A stretch of 64,000 nt of DNA. Source: a bacterium. Its GTDB lineage: Bacteria > UBP4 > UBA4092 > JAOAEQ01. The position numbers and the translations under genes are program-made. Location: the NCBI GenBank assembly GCA_026416715.1, contig JAOAEQ010000005.1:79546-143545 (forward strand), written 5' to 3'. This document shows, piece after piece, positions 1-10,236 of the stretch. The number at the start of each line of letters is the position of its first letter. Within the stretch, counting starts at the first letter, position 1. A model generated the notes under the pieces. That model did no database searches and was not told the origin of the DNA. It worked only from the letters and a program-made list of their open reading frames with translations.

Positions 1-1150
1 ATTTCGGAAATTTTCGGGTTTTCAAATCGATTGGTTCAGATAATCGGACGATTTTAACCAATCCAGTCTGATTCAATTTCAATGCGGTTTTTTTACTCTT
101 GCCAGCGAGATTCCGCAATTCCTGTTGTTCTTGTTCAATTCGCTGTAAATGGAGTTTGATTAACTCTTGGGCAGCTAATTGCATTTGCATATTCATCGTG
201 GTATACACACGGAGCCCTTCTTTATAAATTGCATTCGTTCCATAGTTCGGATCGCTTTCCAACTCGCGCCGTACCTGTTCAGTAAAATATGCAGCTGCGG
301 TAAATCGTTCACGGCGTTTGGACAAGATGATTGCAGAAAGTTGCGCCCGCGTTGCAAGATTTTTAGTGATATAACCTTCTTCGAGCATTCGAGAAATAAC
401 ATAATTCCGGCGTTTTTTCGCTCGGTCAAGATTCCGAAACGGCGAATAATATTCCGGAGCGCGAATTAATCCAGCTAACAACGCGCATTCTGCTAGATTT
501 AATTGTGTAGCAGATTTCCCGAAATAGAGATTTGCCGCTGCTTCAACTCCGTATGCGCCATGACCAAAATAAATCTGATTCAAATAAATTTCAAGGATTT
601 GTTCTTTCGAATACTTTTTCGATATCTGCATCGCTAGTACTGCATCTTTTATTTTCCGTTTAATTGTTCGTTCTCGACCGGTATAGAGGATTTTCGCTAG
701 TTGCTGCGGGATCGTTGACCCGCCTTGAACCACTTTCCCTGCTAATAAGTTCCGCCAGGCAGCCCGAACTAATCCACTATAATCTATCCCATGATGTTTA
801 TAAAAATTTTTATCTTCAACAGCAATAACCGCATTCTGCAGATTTTTGGGGATTTTCGAGAGTGGTATGCGAATTCGGTTCTCAATGGCAAGTTCGCCAA
901 CCAGTTCATTCGTATCGGAATATATTTTGGTTACCTGAAATGGCTGATATTGCATTAGAGCGTCCAGGTCAGGCGTTTTGAATACCGCCGGTGCAGTTAT
1001 CGCGAATACCACCCCAGAAACTAAAATGAGTCCGATTAACACTAAACAAATAATTAACATTCGACGGAACCACGGATGTCGATGACGCCAAGTACCGCTC
1101 GTTCTCTGAAGATATCTAGGCGGGTTCCGTTGCGCAAAATCCTTTCCCAT
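1..1150 (-). CDS. mrcA: Class A penicillin-binding protein (PBP1A type), 5' part only
   Basis: Bifunctional peptidoglycan synthase acting on the outer face of the inner membrane; only the first ~383 residues lie in the window and the gene runs off the left edge. A cytoplasmic basic N-terminus is followed by one membrane anchor (about residues 25-47, LIICLVLIGLILVSGVVFA). The transglycosylase (GT51) domain follows, with the catalytic glutamate in AVEDKNFYKHHGID, then GGSTIPQQLAK and the KRKIKDAVLAMQISKKYSKE region. The usual third motif residue T is P here (STIPQQ rather than STITQQ). The transition into the transpeptidase linker (YKEGLRVYTTMN) is seen, but the SxxK serine is outside the window. 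The start at 1150 is preceded by GGAAAGAGG, a good ribosome binding site. It is transcribed divergently from mscS. Confidence 0.93.
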   Translation of the reverse strand, partial: MGKDFAQRNPPRYLQRTSGTWRHRHPWFRRMLIICLVLIGLILVSGVVFAITAPAVFKTPDLDALMQYQPFQVTKIYSDTNELVGELAIENRIRIPLSKIPKNLQNAVIAVEDKNFYKHHGIDYSGLVRAAWRNLLAGKVVQGGSTIPQQLAKILYTGRERTIKRKIKDAVLAMQISKKYSKEQILEIYLNQIYFGHGAYGVEAAANLYFGKSATQLNLAECALLAGLIRAPEYYSPFRNLDRAKKRRNYVISRMLEEGYITKNLATRAQLSAIILSKRRERFTAAAYFTEQVRRELESDPNYGTNAIYKEGLRVYTTMNMQMQLAAQELIKLHLQRIEQEQQELRNLAGKSKKTALKLNQTGLVKIVRLSEPIDLKTRKFPK

Positions 1151-1529
1151 CTTCAATTCCTCTTTCCTAAAATAATAGTTAAACCATAATATATGAGCAA
1201 AAAATACACCAAGATATTAATTGGATTTTAGTAGATACATTTTTAATTGATTTTATTTAAGTTAGAAAAAATATTCAATTTGTTTATTTATATAATTAAG
1301 AATACCCTGAATTCTGTTCTGTGTCAACTTATCTACATAACAAAAAGATAACGTTTGATATTAACCAATTTACATTTTTTTAAGTTTAGTTTTGTACCAA
1401 TCTTTTACAACGATTTTATCCGATAAAAATTAACGTTATCTCTATTGTTATGAAGATTATATTGTCAATAAATTTATGATATACTATTCATTAATTTATA
1501 AAACCGGCAAATATTACTTGATATACAGT
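1151..1529. other. Divergent AT-rich intergenic region
   Basis: About 380 bases between the divergent penicillin-binding protein and mscS genes. It is very AT-rich. A TATACT at 1480-1485 could be a -10 box for mscS, but no convincing -35 hexamer lies 16-18 bases upstream. No open frame with a ribosome binding site and no terminator hairpin is seen. Confidence 0.5.
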
Positions 1530-2411
1530 ATGACGTCAAATACCACGAGCCAGTATTCAGGTCAAACTACGATAAATTTCTTTGATTTCCATCAAGTTAT
1601 TTTGAATTATATTGACCGATTTTTTAATCTTTTACCGAATATTTTCCTCGGTCTACTCATTTTCCTACTATTTTATCTCCTATATCGGTTTTTGCGGGTA
1701 ATTTCAGAACGCGCAATGCAGAAAGCGAAATTAGCCCCTTCGGTTATTGACGCGCTCCTATCTCTATTAAAATATTCAGTGCTCGGGTACGGTATCATTC
1801 TCGGTTTAGAACCGATTTTCCCGCGGATAACTTCGCTTCTCGCTGGATTAGGAATTCTCGGAATTGCTATCGGTTTTGCTGCAAAAGATACACTGGCGAA
1901 CCTTATTGCCGGATTTAGCATTTTTTGGGACAAACCATTCGAAATCGGCGATATTGTTACACTCGATGGCACTACAGGGAAAGTTGACCGGATTACCCTT
2001 AGAACAACTCGATTGGTTACTCCGGAAAATTATATGGTTAGTATTCCGAATCAAAATGTAATTAATAATAAAGTAATTAATCTAACTAAACTTAAAAAAC
2101 AACGCATTGTGGTTCCGTTTTATATCGAATATACTGATTCGATAGAAAATATGCGCAGTGAAATTCAGGCATTATTCAATCAATGGCAAAAAGAAAATCG
2201 GATACTTGCAGAACCAGCTCCACAAATTGTCGTGACCGAACTACGCTCTCCACTTCCCGCTCAACCGATTGCGACATTGGAAGCGTGGGTATGGATAGAC
2301 CCGACAGATAATAAGGCTTTAACTCCGTTTATCCTACGGGAAAAAATACTAGCGATACTCACATATTATCGTAAGATAACCGGACAAAAATCTTCGAATA
2401 ACGTTAGTTAA
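1530..2411 (+). CDS. mscS: Small-conductance mechanosensitive channel, MscS family
   Basis: Inner-membrane channel that opens on hypo-osmotic shock. The 293-residue protein has an N-terminal membrane helix (LLPNIFLGLLIFLLFYLLYRFL), a second helix near SVLGYGIILGL, and the pore-lining TM3 with its Gly/Ala packing (LLAGLGILGIAIGFAAKD). The cytoplasmic beta domain follows, with the family signature FEIGDIVTLDGTTGKVDRI and VSIPNQNVINNKVINLT. Length is close to E. coli MscS (286). An ATG at 1476 would add 18 residues, but it sits at a TATACT that may be a promoter element, so 1530 is preferred. Neither start has a clear ribosome binding site. It is followed 53 bases later by the polysaccharide genes. 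Confidence 0.9.
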   Translation: MTSNTTSQYSGQTTINFFDFHQVILNYIDRFFNLLPNIFLGLLIFLLFYLLYRFLRVISERAMQKAKLAPSVIDALLSLLKYSVLGYGIILGLEPIFPRITSLLAGLGILGIAIGFAAKDTLANLIAGFSIFWDKPFEIGDIVTLDGTTGKVDRITLRTTRLVTPENYMVSIPNQNVINNKVINLTKLKKQRIVVPFYIEYTDSIENMRSEIQALFNQWQKENRILAEPAPQIVVTELRSPLPAQPIATLEAWVWIDPTDNKALTPFILREKILAILTYYRKITGQKSSNNVS

Positions 2412-2464
2412 AAAGGTTACTGCTTTTTAGGTTTAAGGCTACAAGCAATATTGGATTCTTTGCA

Positions 2465-4969
2465 ATGACACGTTCTCTATTTTGGATTAGTTTTATTTTT
2501 TTCCTTATTGCTTTCGGTTTATTGCTTATCGACTCTGATTATCTCCCCTGGCTGGTTATCCTAATAACAATCGTATATTTATTTATTCTCAATCTGGACT
2601 TACTATCCGGTTTAATATTATTTATTTTTATTTTCCCAATGCTTACACTTTTACCGACACAATTAAAGGGGTTTCCCATTTCGTTAGCTGTAATCATGTT
2701 ATGTTGGTTAATGTTTATCACCTTATTTAAAAGAAAAGAAGCTAGAATCCTGAAAAAATCACCGTTGGATATTCCCCTAACCTATTTAGTGATTCTACTA
2801 TCATTTTCAGTTGTTACTACACTTCTTACTCTTAGTTATGCACCGATAACATTCGTTTTCTTGAAATGGTTCCAAAGTATCCCAAGTATTTTTACGACTT
2901 ATCCAGAAGACCGGTTTATCAGTGCTATTCACAGTTATCGAACCCTAGTTATCGGCATTGCGTTTTTCTATTTATTATTATTCTACCTGAAAGAACACGA
3001 TAAAAATTGCGACCGTATTATCACTACGCTCTTAATTGCAAGCGGGTTTATGAGCGGGTACGGTCTCATTCAATACGTTACTCAATGGAATCTATTGGAA
3101 TACTGGAAACACATTTCACCGAACTTAACCCGGATAAACTCAACATTCACTGACCCGAACACCTATGGTGTATATCTTATTCTCGTTATTCCGATAGTTA
3201 TCGCAAAGGTGTTATCCGCTCGAGGGGTATCATTCATCAAATACAGTGGATTAATCTTCTTATTATTGCTCAATTTACTTTGGACAGGCTCGCGTGCTGC
3301 TTGGTTTAGTTTTGTATTGAGTTCAATTTTCATGGTAATAATCATTTCCTTTTCTCGAATGCGGAAAGAAATTTCATATCAGTTTATTCGAAACCATTTC
3401 ACTAAAATTAGTATTATACTGCTGATTGTAGGCATATCCACCACCATAATCCTGATTATCATTTCTACCCAAAATCCTACCACAACAGATTTAAGTCAAC
3501 ATAAATCGTATTGGGATGTGTTGAAATTTTCGCTTAATACCCACGCGGACGCAGATACGATTCTCAAAAATCGGATTCCGTTATGGCAAGCAGCATTCGC
3601 TATGGTTACTTATCAGCCGTTGGTAGGAATCGGGATTGGTTCATATCCATTTTGGTTAGAATATTTCCTTAAACCGGGTGTAACCACTTTTTTGCGAATC
3701 GCATATGCCCATAATTATTATTTACAATTTGCAGCAGAACTCGGGTTAATTGGATTCGGTTTATTTCTGTGGCTGATTATCGTAATCTTCATTATTGGCT
3801 GGAAAGCGATTAGAAATAATGGATTGGTTCCCTTAGGGTTGTTGACGGGGCTTATAGCATTCCTGCTAGCGCAATTAACCCAGCATTCTCTCGTTCAAGT
3901 TGAAATGCAACTTTTATTCTGGATCCCTGTTGCATTACTCACTTCGTTGTCCCCTGATTGTTCTTCGACTACAACGTTCCGACACGAAACGAACCTGCAA
4001 AGAAAAAATATAAATGTCATATCTGCAAAAGCGAACATTGGAGTATTTATTCTTCTTCTTATCGCGGTTTATGGGTATAATTCTATTACTTCAGACAAAG
4101 TTAAAGACCGGTTGGATTATACGGTGGGAATGTATAAACCGGAACAAAATTCCGGATATTATTTTCGCTGGATAAATAAACTTGCTTATAAAAAGATTGG
4201 TATCCGTGCGCGGAAATTTACGCTACCGATACTTACCTATCGACTCGATACCACACAATATCCGGTTACTGTTTCAATTTATCTGAATCATACACTAATT
4301 GACCGATTGACTCTAACCCGAAATGGCTGGGGAGAATATGAATTTATCGTTCCGAATACTATTCCATCAAGTAAACCAGGGAAAAAAGATGCGGTATTAT
4401 CCATTCTGGTTGATAAAACTTGGAATCCTTGGCAGAGGCAGGAAGGAACGACCATCTGGGATTACCGTCGGCTTGGGATAGGTGTAGCGCAAATTCAATG
4501 GGCACAACCGATGGAACCTACTGATCACCTCGAGCTCGATCTCGGTAACATCTCTGCTCGACCTTATCTGGCAACCGGTTGGTTTGCTGATGAATTAACA
4601 GCTGATAAACGAACTTCTTACATCTGGTCACAAGGAACCCGTTCAGAACTGTTTCTCCCGTTAATTCCCGAAAAAAATTATGCAGGAATACTTCGAGTTA
4701 TGCCATTTGTTTACCCAAATGCACCGCCGCAAATAATTCATATTTTTATGAACAATTTCCCGCTACAATCAATTACTTTAAAAAATGAATGGTCCTGGCA
4801 GGAGGTTAAATTTTCAATACCTTCATATACCTTATCAACAACTGCAAATAATATTCTCAAATTGGAATATAGCCGTGTTAATGTGCCGAAAGATGTGATT
4901 CCGGATAGTATTGATACGCGGGAGATAGCGGTTTCGTGTGATTCTGTTATCGTTATACCTGAACCTTGA
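2465..4969 (+). CDS. O-antigen ligase/polymerase-like membrane protein with C-terminal soluble domain
   Basis: Multi-spanning inner-membrane protein of the Wzy_C family, which joins or polymerises undecaprenyl-linked glycans on the periplasmic side. The first ~530 residues hold about a dozen hydrophobic helices. The family region is seen at INSTFTDPNTYGVYLILVI, at a large periplasmic loop after TRIPLW-like sequence (KNRIPLWQAAFAMVTYQPLVGIG), and at AHNYYLQFAAELGLIGFGLF. A last helix (ANIGVFILLLIAVYGYNSI) leads to an extra ~290-residue soluble tail rich in beta-type sequence (for example VSIYLNHTLIDRLTLTRNGW), which typical WaaL lacks. The tail looks like carbohydrate-binding modules, but this is inference. 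Ligase and polymerase members of the family cannot be separated by sequence alone. It heads a run of four polysaccharide genes. Confidence 0.8.
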   Translation: MTRSLFWISFIFFLIAFGLLLIDSDYLPWLVILITIVYLFILNLDLLSGLILFIFIFPMLTLLPTQLKGFPISLAVIMLCWLMFITLFKRKEARILKKSPLDIPLTYLVILLSFSVVTTLLTLSYAPITFVFLKWFQSIPSIFTTYPEDRFISAIHSYRTLVIGIAFFYLLLFYLKEHDKNCDRIITTLLIASGFMSGYGLIQYVTQWNLLEYWKHISPNLTRINSTFTDPNTYGVYLILVIPIVIAKVLSARGVSFIKYSGLIFLLLLNLLWTGSRAAWFSFVLSSIFMVIIISFSRMRKEISYQFIRNHFTKISIILLIVGISTTIILIIISTQNPTTTDLSQHKSYWDVLKFSLNTHADADTILKNRIPLWQAAFAMVTYQPLVGIGIGSYPFWLEYFLKPGVTTFLRIAYAHNYYLQFAAELGLIGFGLFLWLIIVIFIIGWKAIRNNGLVPLGLLTGLIAFLLAQLTQHSLVQVEMQLLFWIPVALLTSLSPDCSSTTTFRHETNLQRKNINVISAKANIGVFILLLIAVYGYNSITSDKVKDRLDYTVGMYKPEQNSGYYFRWINKLAYKKIGIRARKFTLPILTYRLDTTQYPVTVSIYLNHTLIDRLTLTRNGWGEYEFIVPNTIPSSKPGKKDAVLSILVDKTWNPWQRQEGTTIWDYRRLGIGVAQIQWAQPMEPTDHLELDLGNISARPYLATGWFADELTADKRTSYIWSQGTRSELFLPLIPEKNYAGILRVMPFVYPNAPPQIIHIFMNNFPLQSITLKNEWSWQEVKFSIPSYTLSTTANNILKLEYSRVNVPKDVIPDSIDTREIAVSCDSVIVIPEP

Positions 4970-5039
4970 TACCAGACAGGTAATTTCGTAGACAAAAACT
5001 ATGATACCTTACGATTCAATCAAATCCATTTAAAAATGT

Positions 5040-6221
5040 ATGAAAATAGCTATCGTTATACATCGGTATGGTCTCGACATAAACGGCGGCTCAGAACTGC
5101 ATTGTCGATGGATTGCAGAACGACTCGCTAAAACCAATCAAGTTGATATACTAACAACCTGCGCGAAAGATTATATAACTTGGCGAAATGAGCTCCCGGA
5201 AGGAACCCAAGAACTCAACAGCGTTACCATCCACCGATTTAAGGTTGAGCGAGAACGGAATATATATGAATTCGCCTTGCAATCAAAAAGAGTATTTCGC
5301 AATCCGAAGATGAACTCTGAAAAAGCGGAACTTGCCTGGTTAAAATCAGAAGGACCGTATGCTCCGAAATTGATTGAATATATAACACGATACCAACATA
5401 ATTATGATATATTCATTTTCTATTGTTATCGTTATTATTTAAGCTATCATGGCATACTTACTGTTCCTAAAAAGAGTATCTTAATCCCAACTGCTGAACA
5501 CGACCAGACGATATATTTAAAAATTTCGAAAACTCTGCTGAATAAACCGAAAGCCATAATCTATCTAACCCCGGAAGAAAAACAACTGATCGAAAGTATA
5601 ACCCATAATGAATCGATACCAAATGCAATACTCGGGGTCGGAATCACCCCTCCTGCTACTTTACAAATAGAAGATTTTAAAAAGAAATATCAGCTAAACG
5701 ATGATTTTTTACTATATGTTGGCCGGATTGACCCGAATAAAGGATGCGACCAGCTATTCCAATATTATTTGCACTATTTAAAAACTCATCGTGAAAGCAG
5801 ACAAATCCCTAAATTGGTTTTGCTCGGGAAAAATGTAATGAAAATCCCAAAACATCAGCAAATTGTTTATCTCGGTACTTTAAATGAGCAAGATAAATGG
5901 AACGCACTCGCTACCGCGAAACTATTTATCATGCCATCAAAATATGAAAGTTTGTGTATAGCATTACTTGAAGCAATGAGTGTAGGAAAAGCAGTGCTAG
6001 TTAATGGAACCTGTGACGTACTTAAAGGGCATTGCCGACGGAGTAACGGCGGACTATATTATCAATCATACGAAGAGTTTGTAGCAACCCTAGACTATTT
6101 ATTACATCACGATGCCGAACGAAGACAACTCGGCGTTCAAGGTAAAGAATATATAGATAAAAATTATTCTTGGGAAACGGTAGAATTTGCTTATCGTGAA
6201 TTTATCGAAAAACACATATAA
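5040..6221 (+). CDS. GT4-family glycosyltransferase
   Basis: Cytoplasmic retaining glycosyltransferase of the GT-B fold, 393 residues, probably adding a sugar to a lipid-linked surface glycan. The N-terminal acceptor domain starts MKIAIVIHRYGLDINGGSELH with the glycine-rich loop expected near the active site. The donor-binding domain has LLYVGRIDPNKGCDQLF, the loop common to GT4 enzymes, and the E-x7-E type motif in MPSKYESLCIALLEAMSVGKAV. The stop is 23 bases from the next start, so the two are very likely co-transcribed. The sugar donor and acceptor cannot be read from the sequence. Confidence 0.88.
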   Translation: MKIAIVIHRYGLDINGGSELHCRWIAERLAKTNQVDILTTCAKDYITWRNELPEGTQELNSVTIHRFKVERERNIYEFALQSKRVFRNPKMNSEKAELAWLKSEGPYAPKLIEYITRYQHNYDIFIFYCYRYYLSYHGILTVPKKSILIPTAEHDQTIYLKISKTLLNKPKAIIYLTPEEKQLIESITHNESIPNAILGVGITPPATLQIEDFKKKYQLNDDFLLYVGRIDPNKGCDQLFQYYLHYLKTHRESRQIPKLVLLGKNVMKIPKHQQIVYLGTLNEQDKWNALATAKLFIMPSKYESLCIALLEAMSVGKAVLVNGTCDVLKGHCRRSNGGLYYQSYEEFVATLDYLLHHDAERRQLGVQGKEYIDKNYSWETVEFAYREFIEKHI

Positions 6222-6243
6222 TCAATTCCATTCAATCTATTAC

Positions 6244-8991
6244 ATGCATCGGTTGCTAAAATACATTACAGAATACCTATTTCCATTAGTATTATTTTTG
6301 TTTATAGCTTTATTGATTTTTGGTAAACCTATTATTACCGGAAAATGGTTGGTAGTCTTCGATGAATTTGATGAAGCATATCCGTTACAAAAATATTTTT
6401 TTGACTCTATAAAATCTGGTATATTCCCATTATGGAATCCATATATTCTTTCTGGATATCCTCTAATTTCACAGACGCAAGCAAGTATTTTTTATCCCTT
6501 AACCTGGCTGTTGTTAATCTTGCCGTATCGTATAGCAGCAAATACTCTATTAACCTTACCTTATGTGTTAAGCGCTTTTTTCACCTATCTTTATTGTCGG
6601 GAAATCAAATGTAGTCGAATAGCTAGTATCCTTTCCGGTTTAACCTTCGCTTATTCGGGATATCTTATCGGTCATTTTTCGTATAACCTCGGCGTAACGC
6701 ATACTGCGATTTGGCTTCCGGTTATCCTATTTTTTGTTCAAAAAGCAATATACCAACATAATTGGATATACCTTTCCGGTAGCGCATTAGGTTACGGGCT
6801 AGCAGTATTAGCTGGACATGGACAAATTTTTGTATATACTGCTCTGTTGATAATTGGATATGGAATCTATATGAGTTATATTCAGAAACGTTTTTTCCCA
6901 ATAGTATTTTGTTCGCTCACCATATTTCTTGGTGGACTCCTTGCCAGCATCCAAATTCTTCCTTCTTTCGAAGCATTACAACTTAGCATCCGGAGTAAAT
7001 TATCCTACGCTGCATTTAGTGCAGGTTCTCTCAACCTGCCACAAATCTTAAAAGCGATATTAGTTCCCATCACCATTTCACCCGATGCAAGTATATTCGT
7101 TTTACCTGTTTCTTTATTCCTCGTAGGTCTTTTGGTAATTGTAATATTCACAAAACGAAACCATCTTGAATTAATCCATAACCAATTGGTTATATTTTGG
7201 GGATGCATAGCATTTCTAGCCTTACTGCTCATCGCGGGTCGACATACTCCATTGTACCGTTTATTATACCTTGTGCCTCCATATAATTTATTTCGGGGTG
7301 CATTTCGGAATAGTTTTGAGTTTTGCTTTGCCCTATCTATTCTTGCAGGAATCGGATTTGATATTGTACAGAACCAAATTACTAAAACGCTCCAATGGAA
7401 ATGGTCTTGTTACCTCGGGACGATTATTCTCTCTATCATTTTCATTTTCTTATGTCTTTCCTCACAACTTGCGATGCAATATTCATTATGGTTTCTTATG
7501 TTGAAATTCATATTAGCTGGCAGTATAATCAGATTACTTTTTTCGATTAAAAAACCGGCGATACAACTTGGGTTAATACTGATTTTTCTATTCGAACCAA
7601 CACTCTATTTAAAAACCTGGTTTATTCAATATTCACATACTTGGTTATCAACCTATACAGAATTACCGCTAGTTAAATTTCTTCGTTCACAATGTCCTGT
7701 TGAACGATATCGATACTTACCCTATAACTTTTTCGAAAATCTGCCACAAAATACTCGAGTGTTTGGAATGAACCTACCGAATCTTATCGCTGCAGGCAGT
7801 ATCGCTGGTGTTGAACCGGTTATGCTGAAACGTTACGACCAACTTCTTGGCAATAACACTGGAACAATACCTCCTAGCATTGGAAGCAATACATTTTCTT
7901 TTTCTAGTATATTCCGAAATCATCAGCCCCTTTTAAATTTACTCAATACCAAATATGCCTTAATCCCACATGAATGCGAAAATCTACATTTTGAATATCC
8001 TGATGGCACTAGCGCTACCGGTAGAACAGTTGCTGTAGAAATTAAACCCACTTATATTTCTCGAGTTGATGTTGTTTCCTATCTCAGCAATGCGGTAGAA
8101 ATCGCACAAAATGAACCTGTAGCTAATATATATCTCACTACTACCCAAAATCAACAGATAAAAAAAACGATGCGTGCCGGGGTAGATACCGCAGAATGGG
8201 CTGCGGATAGACCAGATGTCACCTTGCGCTTAAAACATCAGAAAACCGCAATTCAAACGAGTTTCCTGGTTGCTTCAACGTATCAAGGGCATATATATCG
8301 AACTAGCTTCAAACTTGATACCCGTTCAGAAATAAAACATATTGAATTTGAATTTATAGCACCTGTTCCGCAAATAGGGATTCATATTTGTGATATACTT
8401 GGATATGATGCATCAATAAAACAGGGCAAGCGATTTTTTATCATCAAGACACTGATAGACCCTATTTGGCAAAAAATAACCACGATATCTCAAATTGAAA
8501 TTTACGAAAATAGAAACGTTCTCCCTCGAGCCTGGTTAGTATCCCAAGTCAAAAGTTTACCAGCTGAAGAAATTTGGAGAACAATTTATACCGGAAAATT
8601 TGATGATGGTCATGAATTTAACCCTCATAACGAAGCGCTGATAGAACGTGAGGTAAATTTACAATTTGAGAAACCAACTCAACAACCATCGGTAAATATT
8701 ATCAAGTATGTTCCAAATAAAATAGAATTAGAAACGTTCTCTCTTACTTCATCATTCTTAGTATTGAGTGAAATAGATTATCCCGGTTGGAAAGCGTTCG
8801 TAAACGGTAAAGAACAGCAAATATATCAGACGAACTATATTTTACGTGGGCTCATATTACCTCCGGGAAATAACCGAATACAGTTTATATATCAACCAGT
8901 TTCATTTAGGGTTGGATTTATTATCTCTAGCATTACCTTCATTGTTCTTATGGGAATGATTGTAATTAACTTTCTTAGAAGGAAAGAATAA
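6244..8991 (+). CDS. YfhO-family multi-spanning membrane protein
   Basis: A 915-residue membrane protein of the YfhO group (GT-C-like), which in Firmicutes is linked to glycosylation of lipoteichoic acid; in diderms its role is unclear. About twelve hydrophobic helices occupy residues 1-460. The stretch SGYPLISQTQASIFYPLTW and following (tyrosine-rich loop then FTYLYCREI) is typical. A large soluble region follows, ending in the usual family tail: DYPGWKAFVNGKEQQ, then PPGNNRIQFIYQP and a final helix. An in-frame ATG at 6187 would overlap the previous gene by 35 bases; 6244 avoids this and starts at the membrane helix. Next gene begins 3 bases after the stop. Confidence 0.82.
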   Translation: MHRLLKYITEYLFPLVLFLFIALLIFGKPIITGKWLVVFDEFDEAYPLQKYFFDSIKSGIFPLWNPYILSGYPLISQTQASIFYPLTWLLLILPYRIAANTLLTLPYVLSAFFTYLYCREIKCSRIASILSGLTFAYSGYLIGHFSYNLGVTHTAIWLPVILFFVQKAIYQHNWIYLSGSALGYGLAVLAGHGQIFVYTALLIIGYGIYMSYIQKRFFPIVFCSLTIFLGGLLASIQILPSFEALQLSIRSKLSYAAFSAGSLNLPQILKAILVPITISPDASIFVLPVSLFLVGLLVIVIFTKRNHLELIHNQLVIFWGCIAFLALLLIAGRHTPLYRLLYLVPPYNLFRGAFRNSFEFCFALSILAGIGFDIVQNQITKTLQWKWSCYLGTIILSIIFIFLCLSSQLAMQYSLWFLMLKFILAGSIIRLLFSIKKPAIQLGLILIFLFEPTLYLKTWFIQYSHTWLSTYTELPLVKFLRSQCPVERYRYLPYNFFENLPQNTRVFGMNLPNLIAAGSIAGVEPVMLKRYDQLLGNNTGTIPPSIGSNTFSFSSIFRNHQPLLNLLNTKYALIPHECENLHFEYPDGTSATGRTVAVEIKPTYISRVDVVSYLSNAVEIAQNEPVANIYLTTTQNQQIKKTMRAGVDTAEWAADRPDVTLRLKHQKTAIQTSFLVASTYQGHIYRTSFKLDTRSEIKHIEFEFIAPVPQIGIHICDILGYDASIKQGKRFFIIKTLIDPIWQKITTISQIEIYENRNVLPRAWLVSQVKSLPAEEIWRTIYTGKFDDGHEFNPHNEALIEREVNLQFEKPTQQPSVNIIKYVPNKIELETFSLTSSFLVLSEIDYPGWKAFVNGKEQQIYQTNYILRGLILPPGNNRIQFIYQPVSFRVGFIISSITFIVLMGMIVINFLRRKE

Positions 8992-8994
8992 CCT

Positions 8995-10137
8995 ATGAAC
9001 GTTGCTATTGATGCTCGTGCATTAATACCTCAGCCGACGGGAATTGGTGTTTATCTAAAACATCTGCTTGATGAATATGCGCAAATGACAGAGGAACATA
9101 CCTATTATCTCCTTTCAAGTCGTAATATCTGTTATACAGCACCAGCAAACTTAGCACGATTTAATCGTATTGAACAATATGGTCTACCAGGTAATATCTG
9201 GCTACAACTACAGGTACCGAAATTGCTAAAGCGATTGGGAATAGATATATTTCATTCGCCGTTCGGCGTAATCCCATTTCGGTGTCCCTGTGCCTCGGTA
9301 ATTACCGTCCATGACTTAACGTTCCATTTTTATCCGAAATTAACCGATATAAAGAATCGGTTACTCTTGCCGCGATTAATTCCTAAATCATTGAATCGAG
9401 CAACAGCAATCATTGTTGACTCAAAAGCGATAAAAAACGAGCTGGTTGAGCTTTACAAAATCCGAGAAAATCAAATCGAAGTTATTCATCTCGCTCCAAG
9501 TTCTTTTTCACGTCTTATCCCAAAAGAAACCGCTAGAAAATATCTTGCTGAGCGCTACGGTATTCAATCTCGATTTATCCTTTTTGTCGGTACGTTAGAA
9601 CCACGGAAAAATATCGAAGTATTGCTAAAGACATACCACCAACTTCCTACAGAATTACGGGAAAAATATCAACTCGTTCTGGTTGGTAAAAAAGGATGGC
9701 AATATCAATCTATTTTTAAATTAATTGATGAATTAAATTTACAAAACCAGATCATTTTCATGAATTATGTTTCCGAAGAAGATTTACCTTTTTTTTATAA
9801 TGCAGCAGCAGTGTTTGTGTATCCTTCACTCTATGAAGGGTTTGGATTGCCGCTGGTAGATGCACTCGCTTGCGGAACTCCGATTATAACCTCTAAAATC
9901 TCATCTATGCCGGAAGTTGTTTCGTATGCTGGAATTTTAATAGATCCGAAAAATGAATCTGAGTTAATTAAAGCTTTATCCCGATTGCTCACCGACCAAG
10001 AATTAGCTAACCATTTATCGGAAAAAGCATTGAGTCGAGCACACCATTTCTCTTGGCAGGATACCGCACGTAAAACGTTCGAGGTATACCGCAATGCGGT
10101 TCGGAAATTTACCGTCCAGCAATTTCAATCAAAATAG
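8995..10137 (+). CDS. GT4-family glycosyltransferase (mannosyltransferase-like)
   Basis: A 380-residue GT-B enzyme starting MNVAIDARALIPQPTGIG, the classic opening of the GT4 subgroup that includes bacterial mannosyltransferases. The middle has ILFVGTLEPRKNIEVLL (donor-site loop), and the C-terminal half has YPSLYEGFGLPLVDALACG with the E-x7-D variant of the E-x7-E motif, then SSMPEV. It follows the YfhO-type gene after 3 bases and ends the polysaccharide block. GDP-mannose would be available from the guanylyltransferase at 14734-15819, which makes mannosyl transfer plausible but unproven. Confidence 0.9.
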   Translation: MNVAIDARALIPQPTGIGVYLKHLLDEYAQMTEEHTYYLLSSRNICYTAPANLARFNRIEQYGLPGNIWLQLQVPKLLKRLGIDIFHSPFGVIPFRCPCASVITVHDLTFHFYPKLTDIKNRLLLPRLIPKSLNRATAIIVDSKAIKNELVELYKIRENQIEVIHLAPSSFSRLIPKETARKYLAERYGIQSRFILFVGTLEPRKNIEVLLKTYHQLPTELREKYQLVLVGKKGWQYQSIFKLIDELNLQNQIIFMNYVSEEDLPFFYNAAAVFVYPSLYEGFGLPLVDALACGTPIITSKISSMPEVVSYAGILIDPKNESELIKALSRLLTDQELANHLSEKALSRAHHFSWQDTARKTFEVYRNAVRKFTVQQFQSK

Positions 10138-10157
10138 ATAAATATAGAATTTTTCAC

Positions 10158-10186
10158 TTGACAAAAGCATGGGTTAGGAGTAAACT
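10158..10186 (+). promoter_or_regulatory. Strong sigma-70-type promoter with short leader
   Basis: TTGACA at 10158-10163 and TAAACT at 10181-10186 are separated by 17 bases, an almost ideal vegetative promoter. Expected transcription start is near 10193. The RNA would contain GAGGG, then an ATG-AAA-CAA-TAA mini reading frame (10227-10238), then the terminator hairpin at 10237-10277. It could make an ~87-nucleotide RNA or act as an attenuated leader for the winged-helix gene at 10347. Confidence 0.6.
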
Positions 10187-10236
10187 AAGAGTGGTAAATG
10201 GTTATAATCATACTGAGGGTATTCTTATGAAACAAT

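Noticed and set aside
1347-1440. GATAACGTT and AACGTTATC inverted repeat near mscS.
   Set aside because: Arms are only 9 bases, 76 bases apart and include the self-palindromic AACGTT, so chance is likely.
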